From the NCBI RefSeq assembly GCF_001625215.2, contig NC_030381.2, positions 52,749,214 through 52,813,213 of the forward strand: 64,000 nucleotides of DNA. The letters run 5' to 3'. The position numbers and the translations under genes are program-made. The notes below the pieces were generated by a model that saw only the letters and a program-made list of their open reading frames with translations, was not told the origin of the DNA and did not search any database. Each line of letters starts with the position of its first letter. The stretch's first letter is position 1. Of this stretch, positions 45,862-57,324 are shown in pieces. Origin of the DNA: Daucus carota subsp. sativus (Eukaryota; Streptophyta; Magnoliopsida; Apiales; Apiaceae).

Positions 45862-47471
45862 ATGTCAATGGCTTCTGCAAGTAATAATCAAGCTTCATCT
45901 TCTTCTTCTTCAACTTTGCATCCTACTAAATGGGACGTCTTCTTAAGCTTCAGAGGAAAAGATACACGATACACATTTACCGATTATCTATACCATTCCT
46001 TGCAGCGCAATGGTATTAAAACATTTCGAGATGCTCCTAATATCCGCAGCGGAGAAATTATTACATCAGCATTGTTCCAAGCTATTCAAGATTCCAAAAT
46101 TTACATTGTTGTCTTGTCGCAAAATTTTGCTTCTTCACAGTACTGTCTTGATGAGCTCGTAGAGATCCTCAGTTGTCGCGGAAAATTGGATAGATTGCTT
46201 ATTCCGGTTTTTTACTGCATCGAACCATCGGTTGTCAAGTACCAAACCGGAAGTTATGGTGAAGCTTTCAGAAAACATGGAAATTATCATGGTCCGGATT
46301 TGTTGGATAAGTGGCGTGCAACGTTAAGGAAGGTGGGGGAATTTTCAGGATACCATGTCCGCGAAAATACGTAAGTTGTTTGGAAATATTTAAATTGTTG
46401 TTATTAATGAGATTGGTTTGGAGTAAAATTGCATAAAATTATTGATATTTTTGATATTTTAAGACCTCCGCCAAACCTGAGCTTTGATCCAACCAATTCT
46501 CCCAAATCTCAATGTGTTGGGAGAAGAATTTACCAGGATCATATTGTTATTGTAACAGTGCTCAGTTTTTCTTATCAAAATGAGTCGACCTAGTTGGAGT
46601 CAAACTCGATTGATGTTTAAAAATTTCATTCCTTTATTCTTCTTTTGTGTTGGGCGTACATGAGTATAAGAAGATCATCAGAGTCGGACACAACTAAAAA
46701 CCTAAAGGCTTAACACAAGTTTGTCTGAGTCTAGGGTCAATGAGTTGAAATGATTTTGAATCAAGTTCTGAGTTGGATACATTACAGTTTACTCAAAACA
46801 TGAGATTATCTGTATTACTACTAGGATAGCTATGTATAAAAAAAATAAAAAATGAATCTCTATCTTTAGATAGATTCCTCGAGTCTTCACATCATCTGTT
46901 TTACTGTCAATTAATGTTTTGCATCCATCTGTTGTTGAAAAATGCTAGGTATCTCAGAAAGTGTTCCCAATTCTTTTTTCTCAAATCCTCTTGGCGACGT
47001 ATTATTGGTTTCACTCACACTAATAATAATGGGATCACTGTATGCACATAAACCACCCAATTAAAATTAGCCACCTGTGTGTCATGGACTCATGGGGAAA
47101 AATAGCATTGCTCTCTGTTGTTTTAGTGAAAATCTGACACTATAATAAATTGTGGCAGGTTTCAAGTTGATGTTATCAATGAAATTACTGATAGGGTTTT
47201 ACAAGAAATTAATACCATGCCTTCGGCTCTGGAAGTAGCCCAATATCTTGGGATGAATTCTCCTGTTAAAGATGAGGCAACATTGTCGAGTAATGTCACA
47301 GCAGGTGTGCACAACCAAAACAATGGCCCCTTTAAGGGCAGCAGCTTCTTAGAAATATATATATATATAATATATGATAATATATATATATATAGGAGTA
47401 AGATCCTGGGAGAACTGAGAGAACTACTACATCTGCCGTTGATTAAGAATCTTAATATAATTATATTCTGA
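45862..47471 (+). CDS. Truncated TNL copy: TIR domain with a stub of NBS
   Basis: Exon 1 (45862-46370) encodes a Ser-rich start and a full TIR domain (residues ~25-165: WDVFLSFRGKDTRYTFTDYL ... SSQYCLDELVEIL ... VFYCIEPSVVKYQ). The CLDEL glutamate that TIR NADases use is present. The intron 46371-47158 carries a MITE and a TRIM relic. Exon 2 starts at 47159 and matches the NBS exon of the downstream TNL only to 47355. Then (AT)n and transposon sequence add about 38 foreign codons to a stop at 47471. Predicted product is ~273 residues, a TIR-plus-tail protein without an NBS. The promoter is a copy of the TNL promoter, so it could be expressed. TIR-only proteins can be active in plant immunity; whether this one is remains unknown. 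Confidence 0.75.
46462..46552 (-). mobile_element. TRIM relic in the TIR-gene intron, copy 1
   Basis: Matches the right part of the TRIM at 10675-10894: a decayed primer-binding-site region (GAGCTTTGATCCA) then the repeat (CCAATTCTCCC...GTTGGGAGAAG...CAGGATCATATT). Same sequence again at 53015-53105 through the block duplication. Confidence 0.6.
46941..47109. mobile_element. Small MITE in the TIR-gene intron, copy 1
   Basis: Ends AATGCTAGGTATCTC and GGGGAAAAATAGCATT are inverted. Related copies are at 53494-53662, 59627-59798 and 60113-60280. Confidence 0.6.
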
Positions 47472-48880
47472 AATAATATCCTTACAAAATCAATCAAATC
47501 TAATGAGGCTGGGGTATATTGGTACTATCAAAAAACAAGAAATCAATGACAACTTATTACCAAATTTAATGATATTTCTTGTTGTATTTAATTTCTAAAA
47601 GATCTGATCAATTTTATATTATAATGAGTAAATTAAAATCAATGTAACATAACAATTCTTTCAGGAACCTTCTCACATCAAGCATAATACACGATGCATT
47701 CATAACGGAATTGATGATTTCGACGAATTCACACGATCAATAACAAAGGTAAGATACGTCAAATATTTTGGGGTTTAGAGCTCTATGGAGTGTTCCTGAG
47801 ATGAGCAAAAGCAATAGTAATGGCTGCATAAGGCGTGAGTACTTGAGTTTTTCTCACTGATTTTGGTGTTTCGTTCTTTTGTTTCATGATGGGATAAAAT
47901 AAAGGATTGGGCTAGGGTTTTATGTAGAATTTTTTGTGTGCCTCCCCGCTTAATTTGCTTGTAAGGTCTAAACAAGGAGACTGTTGTTTGTCTAGATGCC
48001 GGGACTATCTTGAAGTTTTAAAATTCAGAGGCATAATTTTCTGGTTTATAGAGATCGGATTATAGTTTATTAGGTGTTTTTTTGGTTTCACAAACCTGGG
48101 TGCCTCATATGTGTTCTGATGGTCCTGTGTTTTTTTATGTTAAGGTTCTATGCAATCGTGAGGTATTCTGCAGATTTGGATGTTAGTTCCCTCTTGGTAA
48201 ATAACTGTTAGGTACTAGTATGGTTTCGCAGTTCTCAGCACAGAAGTCTCATTTTGTTGGTCATTTTTTTTGTCATTGTTTGTACGATTTGGTTTTGTTT
48301 ATGCTCATTGCTGGTGACATGATTTCTGGAGTAAGGATAAGGTGGGTCTGCTATGAAGAACATCACAATCCTGACTAAAGAAGAAGAAGATGATGATGCC
48401 TCTGAGAATGCAGCAACAACTTACAACAGCATCGCCAGATGTTTTATATATCCTAGCACACATGGTGATGGGCTTCAAACTAGGAATGAATAGAGGAATC
48501 CTAGTACCTTAGCTTATTTCTCTCCCCCAATTCATAAAGAAAAATTCTAATCCTACAACTCCCAAAGTCATATTATACACTAAGATTTTGTGAATTTTTT
48601 TTAGGTGTTCCATCCGTCTCTATGATTTTATCTATGCTCATCTTCTCAGTATTCTCTTAACAATTCTATACTATTCTTCTTAGTATTCTCTTGACAATTC
48701 TAAATATTTAAAAGTCATGATTCTAGCAAGTTTGTAAAATTTTTGTCTAAGATTCTATTATGCATATTTAAAATATGTTAATATTCTGTTCGAGGTTTAT
48801 AGAATTCCCATAGTATCTTTTCTTAGAACCAGAGAACCAAAGTATCCACCATTGATCAGATTGTCAAATCCTAACGGTTA
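47356..48880. other. Transposon sequence with a possible captured gene fragment
   Basis: Starts with an AT microsatellite and GGAGTAAGATCCTGGGAGAA. A similar GAACCAGAGAACC block recurs in direct orientation near 48827. Between them are coding-like pieces with splice signals: after TTTCAG at 47664, EPSHIKHNTRCIHNGIDDFD with a donor at ~47748; and at ~48355-48493 NITILTKEEEDDDASENAAT ending GDGLQTRNE-stop. Family not recognised. It could be a host gene fragment carried by the element. Confidence 0.3.
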
Positions 48881-49439
48881 TTAAATTAAGAGTTTTTAAT
48901 ATGGAAAACTTCTATTAATTGCACATGGGTTCCATTTCACTGAAAATATTAAGCAAATATTCTTAACACCGAAAAATCAGTCAAACAACTCCATAAATCA
49001 ATCAAACACCTCGATATGTGCTGATTATGTTTGGAAACTATTTGCATATTTTTTACATATTGAATTAGCATTAAACTATATGAAAAATTTTGTGGAATCT
49101 TATTTTATAAAATATCCAAATTCTAGAAAATCTTCAACAAAAAAGTATTAGAGAATCATAATTAAAAAAAAAATTTGAAACACTGTAGAGAATCTTCAAT
49201 AAAAGACACTTTAGAGCATCTTAATTTATGTAATATCCAAACACTCTAGAGAATCTTCAACAAGAATATCTAAAAATTATTTTTCTAGAATCTAGAACAA
49301 TCTAAAAGGCATTCTAAAAAATATTTTAGAGAATCTTAATTGATAAAATTTTCACAATAATAATTCTAAAAAAATATTTTTATTCTCTATTATGTTCTAT
49401 TATATAATTCCCTCACTATATTAATATTTTATATAAAAA

Positions 49440-51900
49440 AAATATGAGCTGCTTCGTTAGTCGATCATATGTATATCTATCTATAATATGATTTTCTTAT
49501 GTGTTTTTTAAAGTAAATTTTAATTTCATAAAACTAATTTTAATGATACATTAATTACGATTCTACGCATTAAATTTTCTATATAACGCAAATTAAAAAT
49601 ACTTAATTTAAATCTATAAAAGACTTAAGAGAATATAATTAAAATATTCTTTATTATAGAATACTTAATTAATATTGTTAAAAGGCATCTAAACACTTTG
49701 GAACATAGTTAATAGAATTATTTTTTTTGAGAGCAAATAGAATTTTTTTTTTGAGAGCAAATAGAATTTTTTTTATTATCTGATTTAACATATTTGATTT
49801 AACATATTAGAACACCTAGCAAGATATTTTTCAACATAATATTATTGTGTGTCAAACATTTTTTATATAATATTAATAAAATTATAATAAGTGTTCAACT
49901 AACAATATAAAAGTTAATATAAATTACATGATCAAGTATAATAGGTATATTAATATTCCACTAAACCTTTTATGAAGTGTTTCGTTAGTTGGTCATATTT
50001 AACATATAAATTTATTATGTGTTCTTTTCAAACAAAATAGAATTTAATTTAAAATAATTTAGTGGTACATTAATGAAGATTCTATTGATTAATGTATTAA
50101 ACTTTGTATAGAATGACAACCAAGATTTTAAATACATTTTTATTATGTATTAGAGATTTTTAATATTCTTTAAAAATTGTTATAAGAATTTTACTAACAA
50201 TATAAAGTTTATTATAACTTTTTAAATGTGTTTAAGTTTATTTAACAAATACATTAAGATTTTATTAAAAATTTTATTGATATTCTACTAAATCTCACAT
50301 TAATTATATTAAGTATATATTAAGTGTTTCACTAATAATATAATATTTTTATCATTATAATATTAGATATACTTATTCTATTTTAATTTCTATTAAGATT
50401 CTACTGAGTGTTTCACTAATATCATTCGGATTCTATTATTTTAATATTAAATATATTTATATTAAATTAATTTCTAATATATGATTCCCCACCTATGTCA
50501 AGATTTCATAGAAAACTTATAAGTTTGTTCGTAAGTCGTTCATATATAAAATATGATTTTATTATATGTTCTTTTTACATAACATATAATTTTATTTCAT
50601 AAAACTGATTTCAATAAAACCTTAATCAAGATTCTACTAATTGATACATTAAATTTTAAATTTTAGATACAATGATAATAGAAAATATACTTAATTTATG
50701 TTAATAAAAGACTTACAGGAATTTTAATAAAATATTTTTGTTAGAGAAGAATTCATTAATATTAGAAAAACACATTTAAGCACTTTGGAGCAGATTTAAT
50801 ATTTTTTTTTTAATTATCTGATAAAACACAATCGAACACCTAGTAAGAGCTTTAATATATTATTATTGTGCATTAGAAATTTTTAATAACAATAATATTA
50901 AAATTGTAATAAGGATTCATTAACAATACAGAAATCGATAGAATTTTTTAGATCATGTGATGAGATGTATTTTAACAAGTACATTAAGATTCTACTAAAA
51001 TTCTTATTAGGTGTTTCGTTTTTTGGTGATGTATATTATATAGTTTTGTTACGTGATCTCCTCCAATAAAATTTAATTTAAATTAAAATTATTTAGAGAT
51101 ACATTAATGAAGATTCTACTTATTAATGTATTAAACTTTCTATATTGATAATCAAGATTTATGACATATTTCTATTGTGTATTAGATTCTAGTAAAAATT
51201 TTATTGATACTGTACTGAGTGTCACATTGATGGTATTAAGATTCTATTAAATGTTTCACTGATAATTCTACTATTTTAATATTAAATATATTTTTTTAAT
51301 TTTAATTTCTAAATATTAGAAATGTTAATGACTATAAAAGATTCTACTATTCCAAAATCATTTAGTAACATGTTAATGAAGATTCTACAAATTGATGCAT
51401 TAAAATTTCTATATAATGAAAGATTTTTAGTACAATTTATGTGTATTAGAGATTTTTTTAGTAATTTTATTAATATTGTAATAAAAGTTCTATTAACAAT
51501 ATAAAATTTAATATAACTTCTTTTTATTATATGATTGAATTTTTAATAAATACTTTAAGATTCTCCTAAAAATTTTAGGGGTAAGATAAATCAAATATTT
51601 GATTAAGTTTATTTAATAGATACATTAAGATTCTACTAAAAGTTTTACTATATGTTTCTTTAATTATTTACATATAATATACGATTTTGTTATGTGTTCT
51701 TTTTAAATAAGGTAGATTTTGATTTAAAATAATTTAAAATATCTTAAGGTTATCTGTGAATTGAGACTAGATATACACAAAAATATGTAAATTGATTTAA
51801 GTTGATGATTGATAGGTTGAGTTGTCAGAAATACCAAAAATAGAAGATATTTTAAAACTACTAGATTTGGATTCCAGATTATGTAATAATTTACGTTATT
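49440..51900. repeat. Diverged ~0.5-kb tandem repeat array
   Basis: A recurring marker (TGTTTCGTTAGTTGGTCATAT-like, then ATATAA...TTTTGTTATGTGTTC(T)TTTT) appears near 49450, 49978, 50523, 51005 and 51650. Between markers are repeated blocks such as ACATTAATGAAGATTCTACT, ATTAAGATTCTACTAAAA and TTGTGTATTAGAGATTTTT. Unit length varies from about 480 to 640 bp. The last unit is shared with the duplicated block (compare 45097). No coding content. Confidence 0.7.
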
Positions 51901-53908
51901 TACTTTACAGATGTGGAAAATACCAAACATAAAAGATATGAAAATATTCACAAACAGATTTTGTCCGAAATTGCCCCTGTTGATATTAGATTTGGATATA
52001 TTCTGATTGAATTTAAAAATGGTAATAAATATATTCTATCTAATGAATGAACGACATCTAAGGGAGTTCTCTCGGTTCTCTTCATAGTAAGGTTCTCTCT
52101 CGAACCTTACTCTAGTTATATGATCATCCTAGCTATGTTCCTTTAGGAATTCCCAAATTATTTTAATAAATACTAGGGACTATTATCAAAGTACTCGAAG
52201 TGGTTTTGTAGTAGAAAAATAAACGATTGATTTTTTATAAATGTTTAAGTAAAGAGCTATGAATAGTGATGATATATATTTTGTTTATAGTGGCTTAAAT
52301 GAGTCCGAAATTTTTTAGGTGAGTCAGGTGAGATTTTTTGACGAAATGGGTGTGAGTTTGATATAAAACCCTTTTCTTGTCTCCAAATCTTTCAGAAACT
52401 CTCATATCTGTTACATGTCAATGGCTTCTGCAAGTAATAATCAAGCTTCATCTTCTTCTTCTTCAACTTTGCATCCTACTAAATGGGACGTCTTCTTAAG
52501 CTTCAGAGGAAAAGATACACGATACACATTTACCGATTATCTATACCATTCCTTGCAGCGCAATGGTATTAAAACATTTCGAGATGCTCCTAATATCCGC
52601 AGCGGAGAAATTATTACATCAGCATTGTTCCAAGCTATTCAAGATTCCAAAATTTACATTGTTGTCTTGTCGCAAAATTTTGCTTCTTCACAGTACTGTC
52701 TTGATGAGCTCGTAGAGATCCTCAGTTGTCGCGGAAAATTGGATAGATTGCTTATTCCGGTTTTTTACTGCATCGAACCATCGGTTGTCAAGTACCAAAC
52801 CGGAAGTTATGGTGAAGCTTTCAGAAAACATGGAAATTATCATGGTCCGGATTTGTTGGATAAGTGGCGTGCAACGTTAAGGAAGGTGGGGGAATTTTCA
52901 GGATACCATGTCCGCGAAAATACGTAAGTTGTTTGGAAATATTTAAATTGTTGTTATTAATGAGATTGGTTTGGAGTAAAATTGCATAAAATTATTGATA
53001 TTTTTGATATTTTAAGACCTCCGCCAAACCTGAGCTTTGATCCAACCAATTCTCCCAAATCTCAATGTGTTGGGAGAAGAATTTACCAGGATCATATTGT
53101 TATTGTAACAGTGCTCAGTTTTTCTTATCAAAATGAGTCGACCTAGTTGGAGTCAAACTCGATTGATGTTTAAAAATTTCATTCCTTTATTCTTCTTTTG
53201 TGTTGGGCGTACATGAGTATAAGAAGATCATCAGAGTCGGACACAACTAAAAACCTAAAGGCTTAACACAAGTTTGTCTGAGTCTAGGGTCAATGAGTTG
53301 AAATGATTTTGAATCAAGTTCTGAGTTGGATACATTACAGTTTACTCAAAACATGAGATTATCTGTATTACTACTAGGATAGCTATGTATAAAAAAAATA
53401 AAAAATGAATCTCTATCTTTAGATAGATTCCTCGAGTCTTCACATCATCTGTTTTACTGTCAATTAATGTTTTGCATCCATCTGTTGTTGAAAAATGCTA
53501 GGTATCTCAGAAAGTGTTCCCAATTCTTTTTTCTCAAATCCTCTTGGCGACGTATTATTGGTTTCACTCACACTAATAATAATGGGATCACTGTATGCAC
53601 ATAAACCACCCAATTAAAATTAGCCACCTGTGTGTCATGGACTCATGGGGAAAAATAGCATTGCTCTCTGTTGTTTTAGTGAAAATCTGACACTATAATA
53701 AATTGTGGCAGGTTTCAAGTTGATGTTATCAATGAAATTACTGATAGGGTTTTACAAGAAATTAATACCATGCCTTCGGCTCTGGAAGTAGCCCAATATC
53801 TTGGGATGAATTCTCCTGTTAAAGATGAGGCAACATTGTCGAGTAATGTCACAGCAGGTGTGCACAACCAAAACAATGGCCCCTTTAAGGGCAGCAGCTT
53901 CTTAGAAA
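51426..53908. repeat. 2483-bp duplicated block, copy 2
   Basis: Partner of 44873-47355. This copy continues into a full TNL gene, so it is probably the source. It holds the right end of the Mutator-like element (ending 52371) with its flanking TTTTCTTGTC (52372-52381). The matching left terminus is not found upstream of it before 48.9 kb; the nearest is at 44532. Confidence 0.9.
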
Positions 53909-56900
53909 ACGCCAGGGAGGCTTCACAAACAAACAGAGGCATAGCAGCTGGTTTACAACAGAAACCTGTCAATGATATTCTTAAATGTAAGAACATCACT
54001 ATTGACAGTACTGACAGTGGAACTGAGTTGATAAGAGATAGAATTTGTTCAGCAAAAATTCTTGTTGTTATTAATGATTTAGACGGCATAGTGCCACTGG
54101 AATTTTTAGAAGGACCATTCATTGTGGGGAGCACGATCATAATAACAACACGACATGAAGATTTGCTAGATCCAATTGATGAAGAAGCCAAGTACAAGGT
54201 TAAAGAATTGGGTGATTTTGAGTCGCGTCAACTTTTTTGCCAACATGGATTTGGAGGAGATAACGAAATGCTGGACACATTCAGCGAATTGTCCAAAGAA
54301 ATTCTGGAACTTGCTGGAGGACTTCAGCTGGCTCTTAAGGTTTGTGGTTCGGCCTTGATCAAGGACTCTGAGGGAGGATGGAGTTGTTTTATTGATAAGT
54401 TGAGACAAGTTTCTATTGCCGGTGTAGAGGAGATACTACTGATTTGCTTTGATGCACTGGGTGACCCTTTGAAAAATATATTCCTAGACATTGCTTGTTT
54501 TTTTATTGGGCACGAGGAAAAAGATGTTGTTCAGATAATGGAAACTTGTTATGCATCCGTGAACCATGATGTTGGCATTTTAAAGAAAAAAGGTTTGCTT
54601 ACTATTAATTATCATGGATTCATGGTGCGTCAACAAATCATGATGCATGATCTGCTTGTTGATATGGGAAGGAAAATTGCATGTAACAACTCCCCTGATG
54701 CATCAGAAAAGCACAGTCAATTGTGGGTACCGGAAATTATACATGAGGTGTTGAATGAGAACAAGGTACGTCTCTCTTTTCGCCTCAGGATGATTTTGTT
54801 TACAACTTTCGCAATAGTAAGTTTCAGTCTTTACTTAAATTTTTGTGTCAGGGAACAGAAGCAATTGAAGGTATGATCCCGAGCAACTTTGGCTTCTTTA
54901 GGAACTTTAATCCTTTTTCCGAGGATAGCTTGGAACATCTGGGGAGGAAATCCATTCTTGCCTCAAAAAGTAGACAATATGATGCTGAAACATTCAAAAG
55001 GATGAGAAAATTAAGATATCTTTACCTCCAAAAAGTGAATCTCACTGGAAGCTTTGAACACAAATTTAAAGAGTTGAGGTGGCTCTATTGGGAGCGTTGT
55101 CCCCTGTGGTATTTACCTTCTGATTTTTGCCCGCAAAAACTTGTTTTTCTGGCATTGCATGGTAGCAAAATAAAAACAATGTGCACGTTCAGCAGGGTAG
55201 GCATCTTTAAGAACTTGAAGACTCTAGACATGAGGCATTCTTTTGATCTAACTACAATTTCAGACTTCACTAGATTACCGTGTCTTGAAACTTTAAATCT
55301 CAAGTGCTGTAAAAGGTTGGAAGAGGTCCACCATTCAATTGGAAGTTTGGCGAGGCTTGTTTACTTAAATTTAGGGGGGTGTAGTACACTAAAAGGTCTT
55401 CCAGGCAGCATTTGTAACTTAAAAGCACTGAAACGCCTTCATATTTGGAGTTGTATTAATCTGAAATCAATTCCTAGGAACTTTGGGAACATTGAATCTC
55501 TGGTAAAGCTCGACGCAAGGTGGGCAAATCTTAGAAAATTACCAGATTCGATTGGTTGTCTTAGTAAGCTTGTTAAGTTGAACTTGTCTTCTTGTGAAAA
55601 ACTTATAACACTTCCGGACACTATCTGCGATTTGAGATCACTAAATATTCTAGATATCGGTCGCTGTAGTAGTCTGGAAGCATTGCCTGCAAGATTGGGG
55701 AACCTTGAATCCCTGGTAGAGCTCAGAGCGGGGAATCTAATTGTTTCAGAATTACCAAATTCAATTGGACGTCTTAGTAAGCTTGTTAAACTGTTCTTGT
55801 CTTGGTGCCACAAACTTAAAACTCTTCCGGACACCATTTGCAATCTGAAGTCACTGGAAATTCTAGATATTTATGGGTGTACTAGTCTCGAAGCATTGCC
55901 TTCAGAATTTGGGAAACTTGAATCCCTGGTACACCTCGGAGCGGGGGAACTTCAAAGTTGTATCAACTTGTTGTCTATTGCAGAACTTCCTTCTAGTTTG
56001 AAATATCTAACCCTTGAGTGCTGCGAGTCTATGGAAAGATTACCAAATCTATCCAATTTGAAGCAGTTGGAGGATTTAATCCTGAGAGGTTGTCGTAGTT
56101 TGACAGAGATTCGAGGACTGGAGGAATTAACTTCTATTCAAAATCTTCATTTCGGAGGTTGCAACTCGTCTCTACTGAAATCCACTTTTACAAAACGTTT
56201 ATTTCAGGTTTGCTAATCTCAAACTCTTTACGAATCATTTGCTTGATGATTTAATTGAAAATTAGTTTCAGATAGTTGTAAAATAAGATTGCCAGATGAA
56301 TATCTGAACATTAATTTATACAGAAAAAACATCAGAAATTATTGACCTGGTTACAATAATATTTGTTGATTAACTGTTTACGGGGTCGTATCTTGCAACA
56401 GATATACTCTGAATTTGGGCATCAGATAAAATTTTATGCTCCTCCATCAGTGTTTATGGACTGGATTAGTCGATCAGCAGACTGGATCAGCAAAACAAGT
56501 AATTCTGTATCGACAGTTTCTTTAGATTTGCCAGAAGACCTGTCACAAAATTTCTTGGCAATGATCCTTTTCATTAAATCCTCTAGTAGAGGTAGAGCTG
56601 TTAGTTCTGTTAAGACTACCACAAACAACATTTCATGGAGCTTTAGGTATACAAGCTCCTATTATGATGATTATCAAGATATTTCAAGCATGGATATAGT
56701 ACCAAGATCAGTATTCTCGGTTACAGACGATGATGATATAATTGAATTCACAGCAAGTCTAGAAGTAGAATCTTCTGGTATTGGTATGCCTTTTACAAGA
56801 AAACTAGAAAAACCAGAAATTCTTGGGATTCATCTAGTATACAAGCCGGAGATTAAGATAACTGACGAGTGCGTACAGTCAAATACAGATGAAGAAATCT

Positions 56901-56932
56901 TCTTTGAGGCGGTTGAAACATTTGGAATGTGA
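52415..56932 (+). CDS. TIR-NBS-LRR immune receptor lacking the P-loop
   Basis: TNLs are intracellular NLR receptors that detect pathogen effectors and signal through TIR NADase activity and EDS1. Exons: 52415-52923 (TIR), 53712-54765 (NBS), 54852-56207 (linker and LRR), 56402-56932 (post-LRR C-JID), all phase-consistent; 1149 codons. Compared with the neighbour at 59-64 kb, about 20 residues are missing in frame around residue 207: LSNDT..GMGGVGKTT..AVYNQN becomes LSSNVTAGVHNQN, so Walker A is absent. Kinase-2 reads LVVINDLDG with N for the first D, and GLPLAL reads GLQLAL. RNBS-B (GSTIIITTR) and MHD (MMHDLLVDMG) remain. The LRR shows ~47-residue double-LRR units. The C-JID begins IYSEFGHQIKFYAPPSVF. 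The frame is open throughout, so it may encode a nucleotide-binding-deficient NLR rather than an obvious pseudogene. Confidence 0.88.
53494..53662. mobile_element. Small MITE in the TNL intron, copy 2
   Basis: Second copy of 46941-47109, with AATGCTAGGTA and AATAGCATT ends. A TRIM relic precedes it in the same intron at 53015-53105. Confidence 0.6.
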
Positions 56933-57039
56933 CTACTGGCTCTCTCTCAAGTCCTGAACAATTGGATTATTTGGAAAGTGAGAAGAACTAGATGAACAGG
57001 ATAGTTCTTTGCCTGGTAGACGTGCGAATTATATGCTTA

Positions 57040-57170
57040 ACTCGATCATCAGTACTTCCGGACTGGATTTGTCAATCGGCAGATTGGATTAGTCAGTCAA
57101 GTAATTCAGGGACAACAGTGTCTCTAGCAGACTAGCATCGCCACCAGATGTGCCTCAAATTTTTTTTTTA
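57040..57170 (+). pseudogene. C-JID exon fragment of a decayed TNL
   Basis: Resembles 56437-56545 of the preceding gene: CCGGACTGGATTTGTCAATC...GCAGATTGGATTAGTCAGTC...AAGTAATTC. Frame broken; TAG stops within it. This is a leftover of another TNL copy. Confidence 0.65.
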
Positions 57171-57324
57171 AATGATTCTCTGCCTTCAAGACTCCGCCAT
57201 TTATTCTGTAAAGACTACAGCTTGTTATATTGAATGATATCAGAAATATTCAAGTTTATTTTCATGTGATTCTTAGTACAGCTCATGTATGCTTGTAGAA
57301 TTAAAGATAAGTATTCTTATTTAG

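Larger units (their letters stand above)
44873..47355. repeat. 2483-bp duplicated block, copy 1
   Basis: Matches 51426-53908 at a constant offset of 6553 with no difference noticed, including two identical ORFs (75 and 170 codons) and the non-coding intron. The left break is inside the Mutator-like element. The right break is inside the NBS exon, where an AT microsatellite replaces the gene. Confidence 0.9.

Noticed and set aside
53715-54197. 160-codon minus ORF opposite the TNL NBS exon
   Set aside because: Shadow of the NBS coding frame; no domain of its own.
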